Below the pieces are notes generated by a model that had not been told where the DNA came from, did not search any database, and worked only from the letters and a program-made list of their open reading frames with translations. A stretch of 64,000 nucleotides of DNA. Source: JBGSUZ01 sp964404895 (GTDB lineage Bacteria; Bacillota; Clostridia; Peptostreptococcales; Acidaminobacteraceae). The stretch is taken from NCBI GenBank assembly GCA_964404895.1, contig CAYOLV010000001.1, forward strand, positions 1 to 64,000, written 5' to 3'. Both the position numbers and the translations under genes were made by a program. Shown piece after piece: positions 44,760 to 54,708 of this stretch; positions within the stretch are counted from its first letter, which is position 1; each line of letters starts with the position of its first letter.

Positions 44760-47700
44760 ATGAAAACAAAGAAAACAAAGAAACTGATATCAAGAATTCT
44801 TGCTTTTACAATGTTATTGACTTTATTTCCAGGTATTCAGTCGGCACAAGCGGACACACCAACAGGAGACTACAATATTGATCCTGCAACAGGCACTATA
44901 GTACAGTATTTAGGTGCTGGTGGCGACGTGGTTATTCCGTCAACAATTGCTGGTGTTCCAGTTACTAGGATTGCAGACTTAGCCTTTTGCAATAAGGATA
45001 CCGTCACCAGTGTTGTCGTTCCTGAAGGGGTCACCACTATTGGGGATAGTGCATTTAGTTATTGTGAAGCGCTGGTCAGCGTAGACCTTCCCGATAGTGT
45101 GACAACTATGGGAGAAGGTGTTTTTCAAGAAAATATAAACCTTAAAAATGTGAGTTTACCTGCAGGTCTAACTTCAATACCAAACAGAACTTTTTTAGAT
45201 GCATCCATAAAAAACATCCTTCTGCCAAATACAGTAACCAGTATTGGAAACAGTGCTTTTTCGGGTTCATCTATTGAAAAAATAGAACTGCCTTCAGGTT
45301 TAACGACCATAGGCGAATACGCTTTTACACTGTGCAACACAGTTAAAATAGTAAAAATACCTGATTCAGTGACAACTATTGGCAAAGGTGCTTTTCAAGA
45401 CTGTAACGGCTTGAAAAATGCAGTATTTACAAGTTCTGGGGCCATTACTTTAGATGTGGGTGTGTTTCCAAGCTATACTAAGGTCTACTATCCTGTAGGT
45501 GCAACGGGATATAGTGACCCTTGGAATGGGTGGACTACTATAGCCTATGACCCATCTAAAACATATACGGTTACTTTTGATGGAAATGGCGCTGATGGGG
45601 GTTCAGTTACCACTCTTTCAGGTTTAAAAACAGGCGACGTTTTTACCCTTCCTGAAAATGGTTTTACTGCCACGGGTAGAGTCTTTTTAAATTGGAGTGG
45701 CACTCCAGATGGAAGAAGAACAATCATGATGCCGGGAAATATTATGCCAATCTTAGTAGATGATCTCACGGCATACGCACAGTGGGCTTATCCGATAACG
45801 TTTGAAACAACCCCTCACGGGAAAGTAAGCCGAAATGTGTTTTCCCCTGAACTGAATCCGATAGGTGCTAAAACGGGTGAAGGGGTAGATGTCTTAATTA
45901 CAGCAGATATTGGCTATCGTCTTAAATCAGGCAGCCTTAAATTTATTGACAACGCTGGGGAACACCCCTTGGAGATGGGTAAGGCGGGCTACCGGTTTAC
46001 AATGCCATCATCGGCAGTCACGGTTACAGCTGAATTTATAGAAGGTGATTATGAGTTTGATAAGGACAGCGGTACTATAAAGGGATATAACGGCAGAGGT
46101 GGCAATGTCATCATTCCTAGTACCATCGATGGCGTAGCTGTTACAGCAATTGGTAGCGGTGCATTTTGTAGCGAAATGGCAATGCAACAAACTGACCCTT
46201 TAAGCATTACGGGCATTGTGATACCAGAGGGTGTTACAAGAATTAACTATGGTGCCTTTGCAGGTCTAAGCAACTTAAAAGGTGTGACGCTTCCGAGTAC
46301 CCTTACAGACATTAGGTACAGAGCCTTTGCAGACTGTTATGAGCTTAAAAGCATAAAAATACCGGCTTCGGTAACCAATATAAATGATGAAGCATTCGAT
46401 GGGTGCCGTAAACTGAATACTGCAAAGTTCGAAGGACTTTTTCCAACAACTCTCGGCATCAATATTTTTAACGGTGCAGATCCTAATTTTGATATTCTCT
46501 TTCACGCAACCAACCCAAAAGTCGATTCTTCTCCTCTGGATATATACAGATTTAGAAGTATTGAATCGATAATTGGTTCAAGCGCTGTAGCGCAAGATGT
46601 ATATGGCTTAGAACTTGTCTATGCCTCAAGGGAGAGTAAAGACTCCGTAAATAATAATCTCTACTTAAGTGATATTTGCCCAGTAACGGGTTCTAACGTT
46701 TCTTGGGTTTCAAGTAACCCTGCTGTGATTGGCAACGATGGATTAGTCACCAGACCGGATGCCAATAGCAACGATGCAAAGGTTGACTTGACGGCAACCA
46801 TCACCAACAACGGTGCTAGCAATACTAAAGTATTTAGTTTGACCGTTCCTTCTTTAGCGACATATTATACAGTGACATTTGATAAAAATGGCGGTGACGC
46901 AGAAGCCAGTCCAACTTCTAAAGTAGTGATCTCAGGAAAGTATGTGGACGGTTTACCAACGGCACCTACCAAGTCAGGCTATACTTTTAATGGCTGGAAC
47001 ACAGCTGCTAATGGCAGCGGAACTGCATTTACAGCCAGCACAGTAGTAACCGCGGACACCACTGTCTATGCTCAGTGGACTAAAGACAGTGTTTTAGAGA
47101 CAAAATATACAGTGACATTTAACAAAAATGGCGGTGATACAGAAGCCAGTCCAACTTCTAAAGCAGTGATCTCAGGAAAGTCTGTGAACAGTTTGCCAAC
47201 AGCACCAACCAAGTCGGGTTATACTTTTAATGGCTGGAATACAGTTGCTAATGGCAGCGGAACTGCATTTACAGCAAACACAGTGGTAACCGCAGACACC
47301 ACCGTATATGCTCAGTGGACTATAGTCCCAAGTGGCGGCGGTTCTACTGGTGGTTCATCTGGCGGTTCTTCTGATGACACAGATAAGCCTAGTTCAAAGC
47401 CTTCTAAAGAATCAGGGACAAGCTCTACACCAGTAGTGGGCGGCGCAGCAGGGAGCACACCTGCAGCAACGGGAACTCAAACCCCTCCTAGCTTAGACAA
47501 AAGCACAGTCCTTGCTGAGACAAAGAATGATTCAACAGGAAAGGCTGTTGCATCGGTGAGTGAAAGCCAAGTAAAAGCGGCTATCGACTCAGCAAAACTT
47601 GGAAACGATAAAAAGGTTAACGTTGAAATTGCGTTATCTTCTAGTGGCGATGTAAAATCCATTGAGGCAAGTCTTCCAAAAGGAGCCGTTCAAGCGATGG

Positions 47701-48659
47701 TGACTAATAATGTGGACAACTTTAAAGTGACTTCTGCGGTAGCGTCTATCACATTTGACAAAGGGGCTGTGAAGACTATTTCTAAAGAGGCTGGAGCTGA
47801 TGTGAAATTTGCAGTCACAAAAGTGGATGCAACAGGCCTTTCAGAAGAGGTTAAAAGAACAATTGGAGACCATCCGGTCTATGATTTTAGCGTCACCAGC
47901 GGAGACAAAACTATTTCTGAGTTTGGCGGAGAGGTAACGGTTTCAGTGCCATACACTTTAAAACCAGGGGAAGATGCTAGTGCGGTTGTGGTTTATTATG
48001 TCAACAATGAAGGAACGCCTGAAATCATTAGCAATAGTAAATATGAAAGTTCAACTGGAAAAGCAATCTTTAGTACAACCCACTTCTCAACTTATGCTGT
48101 AAGCTATAATAAGGTTAGCTTTAAAGATGTAACGTCGAGTTCAGAATACAACAAAGCCATAAGCTTTATTGCAGCGAGAGGCATTACCACAGGCACTGGT
48201 GGCGGCAAGTTCAGCCCTGAATCAACCCTTACCAGAGGGCAATTTATGGTCATGTTGATGAAGGCCTATGGCATTGAACCAGATAAGAGTAGTAAGGATA
48301 ACTTTGCTGACGCAGGCAATACCTACTACACCAATTACCTGTCAGCGGCAAAACACTTAGGGTTAACCAATGGAACGGGCAACAACACCTACTCACCAGA
48401 GAAGGAAATCAGCCAACAAGAAATGATCAGCTTGATATACAAGACCTTAAAGGTAATGGGTAAACTCCCTACAGCTGATAACAGCAAAACGTTGACAGCC
48501 TACAAAGATGCAAACCTTGTAGCACCATGGGCTAAAGACAGCATGGAGCTATTTGTAAAAGCAAGTATTGTAGCAGGTCAAAACGGCAAGCTTGAACCTA
48601 CCAAAAAGGCAAGTCGAGCTCAAATGGCACAAGTATTATTCAACTTGTTGTCTAAATAG
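44760..48659 (+). CDS. SLH-anchored BspA-like surface protein
   Basis: A 1299-residue secreted protein. A signal peptide (1-32, ending SAQA) is followed by BspA-type leucine-rich repeats (LRR_5; about 45-235 and 440-600), InlB B-type repeats (about 262-337, 701-770, 781-850), a Ser/Gly/Thr-rich linker (850-910), a beta domain (about 910-1110) and three SLH motifs from residue 1119 that bind pyruvylated cell-wall polymers. Such proteins act in adhesion or surface layers. The start follows GGGGGAG. A terminator follows. Confidence 0.92.
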   Translation: MKTKKTKKLISRILAFTMLLTLFPGIQSAQADTPTGDYNIDPATGTIVQYLGAGGDVVIPSTIAGVPVTRIADLAFCNKDTVTSVVVPEGVTTIGDSAFSYCEALVSVDLPDSVTTMGEGVFQENINLKNVSLPAGLTSIPNRTFLDASIKNILLPNTVTSIGNSAFSGSSIEKIELPSGLTTIGEYAFTLCNTVKIVKIPDSVTTIGKGAFQDCNGLKNAVFTSSGAITLDVGVFPSYTKVYYPVGATGYSDPWNGWTTIAYDPSKTYTVTFDGNGADGGSVTTLSGLKTGDVFTLPENGFTATGRVFLNWSGTPDGRRTIMMPGNIMPILVDDLTAYAQWAYPITFETTPHGKVSRNVFSPELNPIGAKTGEGVDVLITADIGYRLKSGSLKFIDNAGEHPLEMGKAGYRFTMPSSAVTVTAEFIEGDYEFDKDSGTIKGYNGRGGNVIIPSTIDGVAVTAIGSGAFCSEMAMQQTDPLSITGIVIPEGVTRINYGAFAGLSNLKGVTLPSTLTDIRYRAFADCYELKSIKIPASVTNINDEAFDGCRKLNTAKFEGLFPTTLGINIFNGADPNFDILFHATNPKVDSSPLDIYRFRSIESIIGSSAVAQDVYGLELVYASRESKDSVNNNLYLSDICPVTGSNVSWVSSNPAVIGNDGLVTRPDANSNDAKVDLTATITNNGASNTKVFSLTVPSLATYYTVTFDKNGGDAEASPTSKVVISGKYVDGLPTAPTKSGYTFNGWNTAANGSGTAFTASTVVTADTTVYAQWTKDSVLETKYTVTFNKNGGDTEASPTSKAVISGKSVNSLPTAPTKSGYTFNGWNTVANGSGTAFTANTVVTADTTVYAQWTIVPSGGGSTGGSSGGSSDDTDKPSSKPSKESGTSSTPVVGGAAGSTPAATGTQTPPSLDKSTVLAETKNDSTGKAVASVSESQVKAAIDSAKLGNDKKVNVEIALSSSGDVKSIEASLPKGAVQAMVTNNVDNFKVTSAVASITFDKGAVKTISKEAGADVKFAVTKVDATGLSEEVKRTIGDHPVYDFSVTSGDKTISEFGGEVTVSVPYTLKPGEDASAVVVYYVNNEGTPEIISNSKYESSTGKAIFSTTHFSTYAVSYNKVSFKDVTSSSEYNKAISFIAARGITTGTGGGKFSPESTLTRGQFMVMLMKAYGIEPDKSSKDNFADAGNTYYTNYLSAAKHLGLTNGTGNNTYSPEKEISQQEMISLIYKTLKVMGKLPTADNSKTLTAYKDANLVAPWAKDSMELFVKASIVAGQNGKLEPTKKASRAQMAQVLFNLLSK
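46861..47323 (+). repeat. Tandem InlB-type repeat, 240-base period
   Basis: 46861-47083 and 47101-47323 are nearly identical copies at an exact 240-base offset, encoding two YTVTF.KNGG...AQWT modules. It is a potential site for recombination-driven copy number change. Confidence 0.85.
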
Positions 48660-48661
48660 TA

Positions 48662-48704
48662 AAAACAGTGCATGCGAGTAAAGTGGCATGCACTGTTTTT
48701 ATTT
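48662..48704 (+). terminator. Terminator of the surface-protein gene
   Basis: AAAACAGTGCATGC pairs perfectly with GCATGCACTGTTTT and is followed by TATTT. Confidence 0.85.
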
Positions 48705-48802
48705 GTATTATGAAAAGGCCTTATTTTTTAATGGCGTATTTACTGCTATTATTAGTGGTATGAAGATTACTTTTTCACTGATCTTTACATAGGAGGTTTT
48801 CA

Positions 48803-49669
48803 ATGAACATTCAAAAATTAGCAGAAGTCTTTGAAGCCCATAAGGCACCCGCTCTATTTGAAAATGGGAAGACCCAAGGGGATTTTTGGGATAATGAACA
48901 TATTTCCAGCATGATGTTGATGGCACACTTAAACCCTAATTGGGACGCCGCCAGCAGAAGACCTGAAACCATTGACGCAACCTGCCACTGGGTTCAGACG
49001 ACCCTTGAATATCAGCGCGGCCAGCGCCTACTGGATTTGGGTTGTGGGCCGGGTCTTTATACGACAAGATTTCATGAACAAGGCTTAAACGTTACGGGGA
49101 TCGACTATTCAAAACGCTCATTAGGCTATGCCAAGGAACAGGCTGGGAAGAGTCAACAAGCCATTGAGTACCTCTACAAAAACTACTTAGAAATCGATTA
49201 TCAGTCAGTATTTGATATGGTTACCCTGATTTACTGCGATTTTGGCGTATTGTCAGAGGAGAATAGAAGCTTGCTTTTAGGGAAAATTCATAGTGCGCTG
49301 AAGCCTGAGGGGCACTTTGTGTTCGATGTCTGGACCCCTGCCAATAGTGAACTGTCATCGGTCTATAAGACTTGGTTTATCCATGAAAAGCAAGGCTTTT
49401 GGAAGCCAACGCCCCACTTAGAACTGGTCAATAAAAAGTATTTTGAGGCGGACTCGGTTTCTTTGAAACAGCATATAATTGTGGAAGCTGAAACAGAGGT
49501 CAGTGTCTATAATCTTTGGGAGCAGTGTTATACGCCTGAATCCATTACAGAACTGCTCAGAGCCCATGGTTTTGAAGTGGTCAGCATTACAGGGGACTTG
49601 ACGGGTGCACCTTATGAACCAAGCTCCAAGCTCATGGGTGTTGTTGCGAAGAAGCTGGCTCAGAGATGA
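48803..49669 (+). CDS. Class I SAM-dependent methyltransferase
   Basis: A 288-residue soluble methyltransferase. The SAM-binding motif is LLDLGCGPGLYTTRF, followed by GLNVTGIDYSKRSL. Substrate unknown. The start follows AGGAGG. Confidence 0.88.
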   Translation: MNIQKLAEVFEAHKAPALFENGKTQGDFWDNEHISSMMLMAHLNPNWDAASRRPETIDATCHWVQTTLEYQRGQRLLDLGCGPGLYTTRFHEQGLNVTGIDYSKRSLGYAKEQAGKSQQAIEYLYKNYLEIDYQSVFDMVTLIYCDFGVLSEENRSLLLGKIHSALKPEGHFVFDVWTPANSELSSVYKTWFIHEKQGFWKPTPHLELVNKKYFEADSVSLKQHIIVEAETEVSVYNLWEQCYTPESITELLRAHGFEVVSITGDLTGAPYEPSSKLMGVVAKKLAQR

Positions 49670-49728
49670 TTAGCTTGATGTTTATGAGTCTTTTATAATT
49701 TTATTGAATCTCAATATTGGAGGCGAAA

Positions 49729-50343
49729 ATGGAGTTTATTGAAGTCATTAGCAAAAGAAGAACGATTAGAGATTTTTCACAAGAGAAAGTAAAGCCTGAG
49801 ATTGTTGAAAAGGCTCTTGAGGCAGGACTGAAAGCGCCAAGCTACAATCATTTAAAGGAATGGGATTTCATTTTAGTCAATGATGCCCAAACACGCTTTG
49901 CCCTAACTCAAACTGAGAAAATGAGTGAAGAAGCTACAGAGGCGTTAAAAGAGTACCTTCAGGGGTATGATGCATTGGTTAAAAACATGTATTTGGACGC
50001 TGTTCCAAAGCAAAAGAAGATGATATTAAGTGCACCTGAGTTACTGGTAGTCGTATACAAACCCAAAACGCCAGTGCGTCTTAGCGAGAAGGTATACGAT
50101 TTGAATTGTCTTGCATCCGTATGGTGTTGTATTGAAAATATCCTGTTAAGTCTTGCAGATGACGATGTCTACGGTGTAACCTTTATTCCTCAAAATACAG
50201 AGGGGGTAAAAAAAGTTTTAAATATTCCTGAGAAACTTGAAATCGCTGCGATTATCCCATTTGGATATAAGGCGATGGATGGGAAAATCTATCCTCAGAC
50301 AGAGGTTAAGCTAAGAGATAGGCTACATATGAATCGTTGGTAA
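49729..50343 (+). CDS. Nitroreductase-family protein
   Basis: A 204-residue FMN-dependent oxidoreductase-like protein (SKRRTIRDFSQEKVKPEIVE, KAPSYNHLKEWDFILV). The start is ATG 49729 behind TTGGAGG. Substrate unknown. It ends at a terminator shared with the convergent hydrolase gene. Confidence 0.85.
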   Translation: MEFIEVISKRRTIRDFSQEKVKPEIVEKALEAGLKAPSYNHLKEWDFILVNDAQTRFALTQTEKMSEEATEALKEYLQGYDALVKNMYLDAVPKQKKMILSAPELLVVVYKPKTPVRLSEKVYDLNCLASVWCCIENILLSLADDDVYGVTFIPQNTEGVKKVLNIPEKLEIAAIIPFGYKAMDGKIYPQTEVKLRDRLHMNRW

Positions 50344-50346
50344 AAA

Positions 50347-50391
50347 AGAAAAGCAAAGCATTGATGGGACCTATCTATGCTTTGCTTTTCT
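50347..50391. terminator. Bidirectional terminator
   Basis: AGAAAAGCAAAGCAT pairs perfectly with ATGCTTTGCTTTTCT between two convergent genes. Confidence 0.85.
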
Positions 50392-50413
50392 TATGAATAA
50401 ATTTATATTTTAC

Positions 50414-51259
50414 TTAACTAAACATATAATTCGAACACATTTGAACTAAGATTTGGGCTTTAAATTCAGGATACTTTTCAAGCATAATCTCACTATAAAC
50501 TTGTGTTTTGCTCTCTTTATTGTTGCCTTCTTTTAAAGCTTTTTGAATGGCAGCTGTTGCGTCTTGTAGATAGGCTATTGCAGGGGTTAAAATGTCGCCT
50601 TCAGAAGGTGTGCCGTGTCCACCTAAAATGAGCGAGTAATTCTTGGCTTGGACATTTTTAAGAACTTCAATCCATTTGTTTTCAGCACTGGCGAGTTCAG
50701 CAGTGAAGGCATGGGTAAAATCATAAACAACATCTTGAGCAATCAAAATATTTTCTTTTGGAATCTCGATGCCTGCGATAATGCCATCTTCTGAATCTGT
50801 AAACTTAACAACGGAGAACTCAACCCCATCTAGGGTAAACACGCCTTCATCCAAAGTGAAGTTTGGAAGGGTTTTAGCTGTTGGAACTAAAGAACCATTC
50901 TCATTCATAAACTGATAGTTTGCAATCATTGCGTCGCCAGCTTGCTCAAGGATAGAACGTACTTCTTGAAGCGCAAAAATCTTTTGATCTTTAAAGCATT
51001 CATTTCCAAACCAATGGTCAGGGTGTGAATGGGAGATAATGATTCTTTCAACTGGTTTTTTTAGGTCTGACAAATAGTCTTTCAATTCCGCAGCAAATGG
51101 CAGTAAGTACTGGGTGTCTACGAGCACAAGGTGATTGCTGGTCTCAATGATTTGGGAGTTTACAAGACCACCCAATTCTGGAGATGTGTAAGTGTGGATT
51201 GAGAAATTTGAGAATGTGTTTGTAGTAATTGTTCCTGCCTGTAAATTAATTGTTTTCAT
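50414..51259 (-). CDS. Metallo-beta-lactamase-fold hydrolase
   Basis: A 281-residue protein with HSHPDH and a later GGHGTP histidine region; the fold is complete. Related family members are stand-alone quorum-quenching or glyoxalase II-like enzymes. It is divergent from an HxlR regulator through a region with two palindromes, so it is probably that regulator's target. Confidence 0.85.
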   Translation of the reverse strand: MKTINLQAGTITTNTFSNFSIHTYTSPELGGLVNSQIIETSNHLVLVDTQYLLPFAAELKDYLSDLKKPVERIIISHSHPDHWFGNECFKDQKIFALQEVRSILEQAGDAMIANYQFMNENGSLVPTAKTLPNFTLDEGVFTLDGVEFSVVKFTDSEDGIIAGIEIPKENILIAQDVVYDFTHAFTAELASAENKWIEVLKNVQAKNYSLILGGHGTPSEGDILTPAIAYLQDATAAIQKALKEGNNKESKTQVYSEIMLEKYPEFKAQILVQMCSNYMFS

Positions 51260-51336
51260 TAGTAATACCTCTCTTCATTAGTTTGATTTGTTTTCCTAAA
51301 TGGAGTATACTAAACTAAGTATCATATGAGAAGTAA

Positions 51337-51350
51337 GCACAATATTGTGC
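51337..51350. promoter_or_regulatory. Palindrome in the divergent MBL/hxlR region
   Basis: GCACAATATTGTGC is a perfect 14-base palindrome between the two divergent genes. Confidence 0.45.
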
Positions 51351-51352
51351 TA

Positions 51353-51372
51353 TAGTATCTGTTTAGATACTA
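51353..51372. promoter_or_regulatory. HxlR operator-like repeat
   Basis: TAGTATC-tgttta-GATACTA is a perfect 7-6-7 inverted repeat 19 bases before the hxlR start. AGTATAC and AGTATC half-sites recur at 51305-51322. HxlR proteins bind such GTATC-type repeats. Confidence 0.6.
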
Positions 51373-51391
51373 ATGTGAAAGGAGAACACTT

Positions 51392-52018
51392 GTGGCTGAT
51401 AACTCGATTTTATGTCCTGTGGAAACGACCTTATCTTTAATAGAAAACAAATGGAAAATCATGATTATCAGAGATTTGCTAGACGGAACGAAGCGGTTTG
51501 GTGAGCTCAAAAAAACAGTGGGCAACATTTCGCAAAAAGTGTTAACTGCAAATCTTAGGGAAATGGAAGCAGCGGGACTGTTAGTGCGGAAAGTCTATGC
51601 AGAAGTGCCACCACGTGTGGAATACACCCTTACAGAGGTAGGTGAAAGCTTAAGATCCGTTCTGGATGCTATGGTGGAATGGGGAAATAATTATAAGAAG
51701 CATCATAAGAGTTTCTTGAACATTCACACGGAAAATAGTACCGCCTATACGAGAAATAGAACACTGCTTATTCAAGACAGTCAGACCCTAGGCAGGTTTA
51801 TTACAACCCTTAGAGAAGAGTGTCAGGCACCTATAGATACAATTGTAGTGGATGAAATAAACATATCCGATTCATTTTATAATGTCCTAGATGAGGCGAA
51901 TAATTTGCTGCTTAACGAAAATATCCATTTGATAGTGGATGAAAGGTTATTCTTAAATAGGAACTGGGAAAAATTTTCTAACATTTCTTGCCAGCAGCCT
52001 ATAAGTGAAGCAAATTAA
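51392..52018 (+). CDS. HxlR-family regulator with an extra C-terminal domain
   Basis: A 208-residue protein. Residues 1-112 form a typical HxlR winged helix (CPVETTLSLIENKWKIMIIR, FGELKKTVGNISQKVLTANL). A further 95 residues (SFLNIHTENSTAY..., DTIVVDEINISDSFYNVLDE) form an unrecognised domain, since most HxlR proteins end near residue 115-125. GTG start behind AAAGGAG. Likely controls the divergent hydrolase. The extra domain could sense a ligand. Confidence 0.85.
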   Translation: MADNSILCPVETTLSLIENKWKIMIIRDLLDGTKRFGELKKTVGNISQKVLTANLREMEAAGLLVRKVYAEVPPRVEYTLTEVGESLRSVLDAMVEWGNNYKKHHKSFLNIHTENSTAYTRNRTLLIQDSQTLGRFITTLREECQAPIDTIVVDEINISDSFYNVLDEANNLLLNENIHLIVDERLFLNRNWEKFSNISCQQPISEAN

Positions 52019-52134
52019 TGATGAATTTTATGAAGGATCAAAGTTGCGGATATTGATCTTAAATGGGGTAATAGTAACAAGCATTCAATAAATAAAAGTA
52101 TTGCAATCACTTTTCTTTGAAAGGAGTAAGGATT

Positions 52135-52644
52135 ATGGAAAAGAACGGTGTCATTATTTATTATTCTTGGATTGGGAACACAAAGGTCGTTGCAGAAGAG
52201 ATTCAGAAATTGACAGGGTATGATCTTGTGAGAATTGAAGAAAAAAAGGAACGGCAGTTAGGTCATATCATGAGTGCGGCAACAAGTGCCTTCTTGGGAT
52301 TCAAAAGCAGCATTGCGCCAGTGGATTTTACTTTGCAAAAATATGAGAAGGTGTTCATTGGTACACCAATATGGGGCGGGAAAACGACTCCAGCAATCAA
52401 TAAATTTTTAAGCAAAGGGGATTTTAAAGGTAAGCAAGTTTGGATTTTTATAACAAAGGCGGATGAAAAGGTTCCCCAGAAGGTGATTGATTCAATAACA
52501 AGGCGAATCGAGAAAAAAGGCGGCAAAGTGATGGATAGTTTTTCATTGACAACAAAATGGGATCCCAAAACCAATATTCCAACAGAGGCTGAAGACGTCA
52601 GAACCAGTATTCAAGATTGGATTGGCAAAACAGATTTGATTTAG
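52135..52644 (+). CDS. Flavodoxin
   Basis: A 169-residue FMN electron-transfer protein. The phosphate-binding loop is YSWIGNTKVV, and IGTPIWGGKTTPAINKFL is the flavin 50s-type loop. The start is ATG 52135 behind AAAGGAG. The next gene begins nine bases downstream. Confidence 0.88.
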   Translation: MEKNGVIIYYSWIGNTKVVAEEIQKLTGYDLVRIEEKKERQLGHIMSAATSAFLGFKSSIAPVDFTLQKYEKVFIGTPIWGGKTTPAINKFLSKGDFKGKQVWIFITKADEKVPQKVIDSITRRIEKKGGKVMDSFSLTTKWDPKTNIPTEAEDVRTSIQDWIGKTDLI

Positions 52645-52653
52645 AGGTGTTCA

Positions 52654-53724
52654 TTGAATAAAAATAATTACGTGAAACCCATATTACAACCTACATATGA
52701 AATGCTAAGCCCCATCATCCAGGGGGCTTTTCAAACGAGCCACGATCAGTTCAAGCTCGGGGATTATAGACAGAGTGAAGTTCATTTTTCTAAAGCAGAT
52801 TTTCAGTCCCTTGAGGAGAAAAAAGCCATTTGGATTGGTGCTTTTGAGGAAGATGAATTGATAGGCTGTGTGGCGGTGACTTTGGTCAGTCCTGTTCGAG
52901 GTAGATTGAATAAATTGTCGGTATTACCTGATAGGAGAGGCTTAGGATTAGGCAGTTTATTGGTGTTGAGCGGAGAACGGGAAGCATTTGCTAGAGGTGC
53001 TAGAAAGATAGAATTGGTATGCCTTGCCAACGATGCAGGCTTAGTTGATTTTTACAGACGTCAAGGCTATCAGCTGTTAAAGGAAAAGGGACATAAGCAG
53101 ACGGTCTGGCGAATTGCATTTATGGAAAAAAGAATGAAACACTTGGTGGATCAAGTTGGTGAAAAAGTCCATGCCTATTTACTGCCCATTCAAGAACTGG
53201 GAACGCTTCAAAATCAGGCGTTTGAGGTGGTTCTGGTATATCATCCTAAGGAGATTAATAAACCCTCTAACACAGGACATGTAATCCAGCGGAGTTTACC
53301 TGAGCACACGAAAGAACTTATTTGGCACAGACATACATTGACGCAACAAATTACTGAGTTGAGCTCAGAATATGAAACCGTATTGCTTTATCCATCGGAA
53401 GAAGCAGTGCCCTTAGAACAGTATTGCAAAAGTCGAATGGATTTACAAAAACCTATAAGGCTGGTGGTCATAGACAGCACTTGGCAACAAGCTCAGAAAA
53501 TGATGCATCAAAGCCCTGTGCTAGAGGCACTGCCTAAGGTCAAGCTTGTCCATTTGCCTAAGAGTCAGTATGTATTGCGGAAGAATCAAAAGCCGATGGG
53601 GTTGTGTACCTTAGAGTCTGTGGCGGAAGCGTTATCGGAGATCGGGTATTTAGAGGCGAAAGACCACCTGATGAAAACCTTTTTTGAGTGGTTAGAAATT
53701 GGATACGATCGGTATAAAGGATAA
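52654..53724 (+). CDS. GNAT-DTW fusion (tRNA acp3U-type transferase)
   Basis: A 356-residue two-domain protein. Residues 1-150 are a GNAT acetyltransferase (VLPDRRGLGLGSLLVLSGE). From about 175 on it is a DTW domain: VYHPKEINKPSNTGHVI, DSTW at 274-277, YVLRKNQKPMGLCTLESVAE. DTW proteins transfer 3-amino-3-carboxypropyl to tRNA uridine. The usual N-terminal zinc-binding cysteines of DTW proteins are missing, replaced by the GNAT domain. TTG start behind AGAGGTG. It directly precedes a membrane-protein gene. Confidence 0.85.
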   Translation: MNKNNYVKPILQPTYEMLSPIIQGAFQTSHDQFKLGDYRQSEVHFSKADFQSLEEKKAIWIGAFEEDELIGCVAVTLVSPVRGRLNKLSVLPDRRGLGLGSLLVLSGEREAFARGARKIELVCLANDAGLVDFYRRQGYQLLKEKGHKQTVWRIAFMEKRMKHLVDQVGEKVHAYLLPIQELGTLQNQAFEVVLVYHPKEINKPSNTGHVIQRSLPEHTKELIWHRHTLTQQITELSSEYETVLLYPSEEAVPLEQYCKSRMDLQKPIRLVVIDSTWQQAQKMMHQSPVLEALPKVKLVHLPKSQYVLRKNQKPMGLCTLESVAEALSEIGYLEAKDHLMKTFFEWLEIGYDRYKG

Positions 53725-53742
53725 ATGACGAGGTGGATCATT

Positions 53743-54597
53743 ATGGAAAACGGAGTTAAAAAGAGCTATAAAGATTATGAACGCATCATTGTTGCTGGAA
53801 TTTCGATTTTAACAGGCTTTATCGTTGCCTATATATCAATCATTGGGCCATTATTTCTAAACATCATCGCGTATAAGTCATCAGAGTCAGGTGTATTCCA
53901 ATTTACAGGTCAAGATTTAGTGAATTTGGTATTTGTAGCCCCCATGCTTATTGTGGGCGGCGGTTTTCTGTTTTTTAAGAAACCAATCGGTATTTCTATG
54001 CTAACGTTTCTACCGTTATATCTCATTTATTATGGACTAAGTTATGCCATCGGACTTGAATGGAGCAATCAGACTTTATTTGGGAACAGCGAACATAATA
54101 TACATTTATATATTGGGATTCTTGTGAACAGCCTTATTATTCTTTTATATTGTATTGAAAATTTGGATCGACGAGAGATGATATTTAAAAAACGAGGACT
54201 TATTGTTTATTCTATTCTAGCCACAATGCTAACTTTAATGTTTGCTGCTTCATATATCCAAGTGATCCAGCAAAATTTAGTAGAGCCTACTGAGGTTTAT
54301 TTAGCTGCACCAGCCTTATTCTGGTTTGTGAAGACCTTTGACCTCTCTTTTTTAGTGCCCCTTATGGGAATCAGTATTTATCTTTTATGGACGCGTCCGT
54401 TAAAAAGTTATCTCATACAACATTTAAATTTTGGTTTTTTTATTACGATGACGTCGGCAGTAAATGCTATGGCTTTGATTATGTGGCTTAAGGGTGATCC
54501 AACTTACAGCTTGCCTGCCCATGTTTTGTTTATGACTCTCGAGCTGATATCCATAGTGGGTTTTGTCTATATTTTGAGAAGTACAAAAAGTAAATGA
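53743..54597 (+). CDS. Integral membrane protein of unknown function
   Basis: A 284-residue protein with seven to eight hydrophobic segments. I do not recognise its family. Start 53743 follows GAGGTGG; ATG 53725 directly at the previous stop is an alternative. It is likely in an operon with the GNAT-DTW gene. Confidence 0.7.
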   Translation: MENGVKKSYKDYERIIVAGISILTGFIVAYISIIGPLFLNIIAYKSSESGVFQFTGQDLVNLVFVAPMLIVGGGFLFFKKPIGISMLTFLPLYLIYYGLSYAIGLEWSNQTLFGNSEHNIHLYIGILVNSLIILLYCIENLDRREMIFKKRGLIVYSILATMLTLMFAASYIQVIQQNLVEPTEVYLAAPALFWFVKTFDLSFLVPLMGISIYLLWTRPLKSYLIQHLNFGFFITMTSAVNAMALIMWLKGDPTYSLPAHVLFMTLELISIVGFVYILRSTKSK

Positions 54598-54708
54598 AAC
54601 AGTGCTGAAAATAGAGTTGTATTGTCATATTGAAGGTCAATTAAATGGGTATCAATTATATATATCCATTTGTGGATCGATATAGCAATTGCTTTAAGGA
54701 GGCACTAT

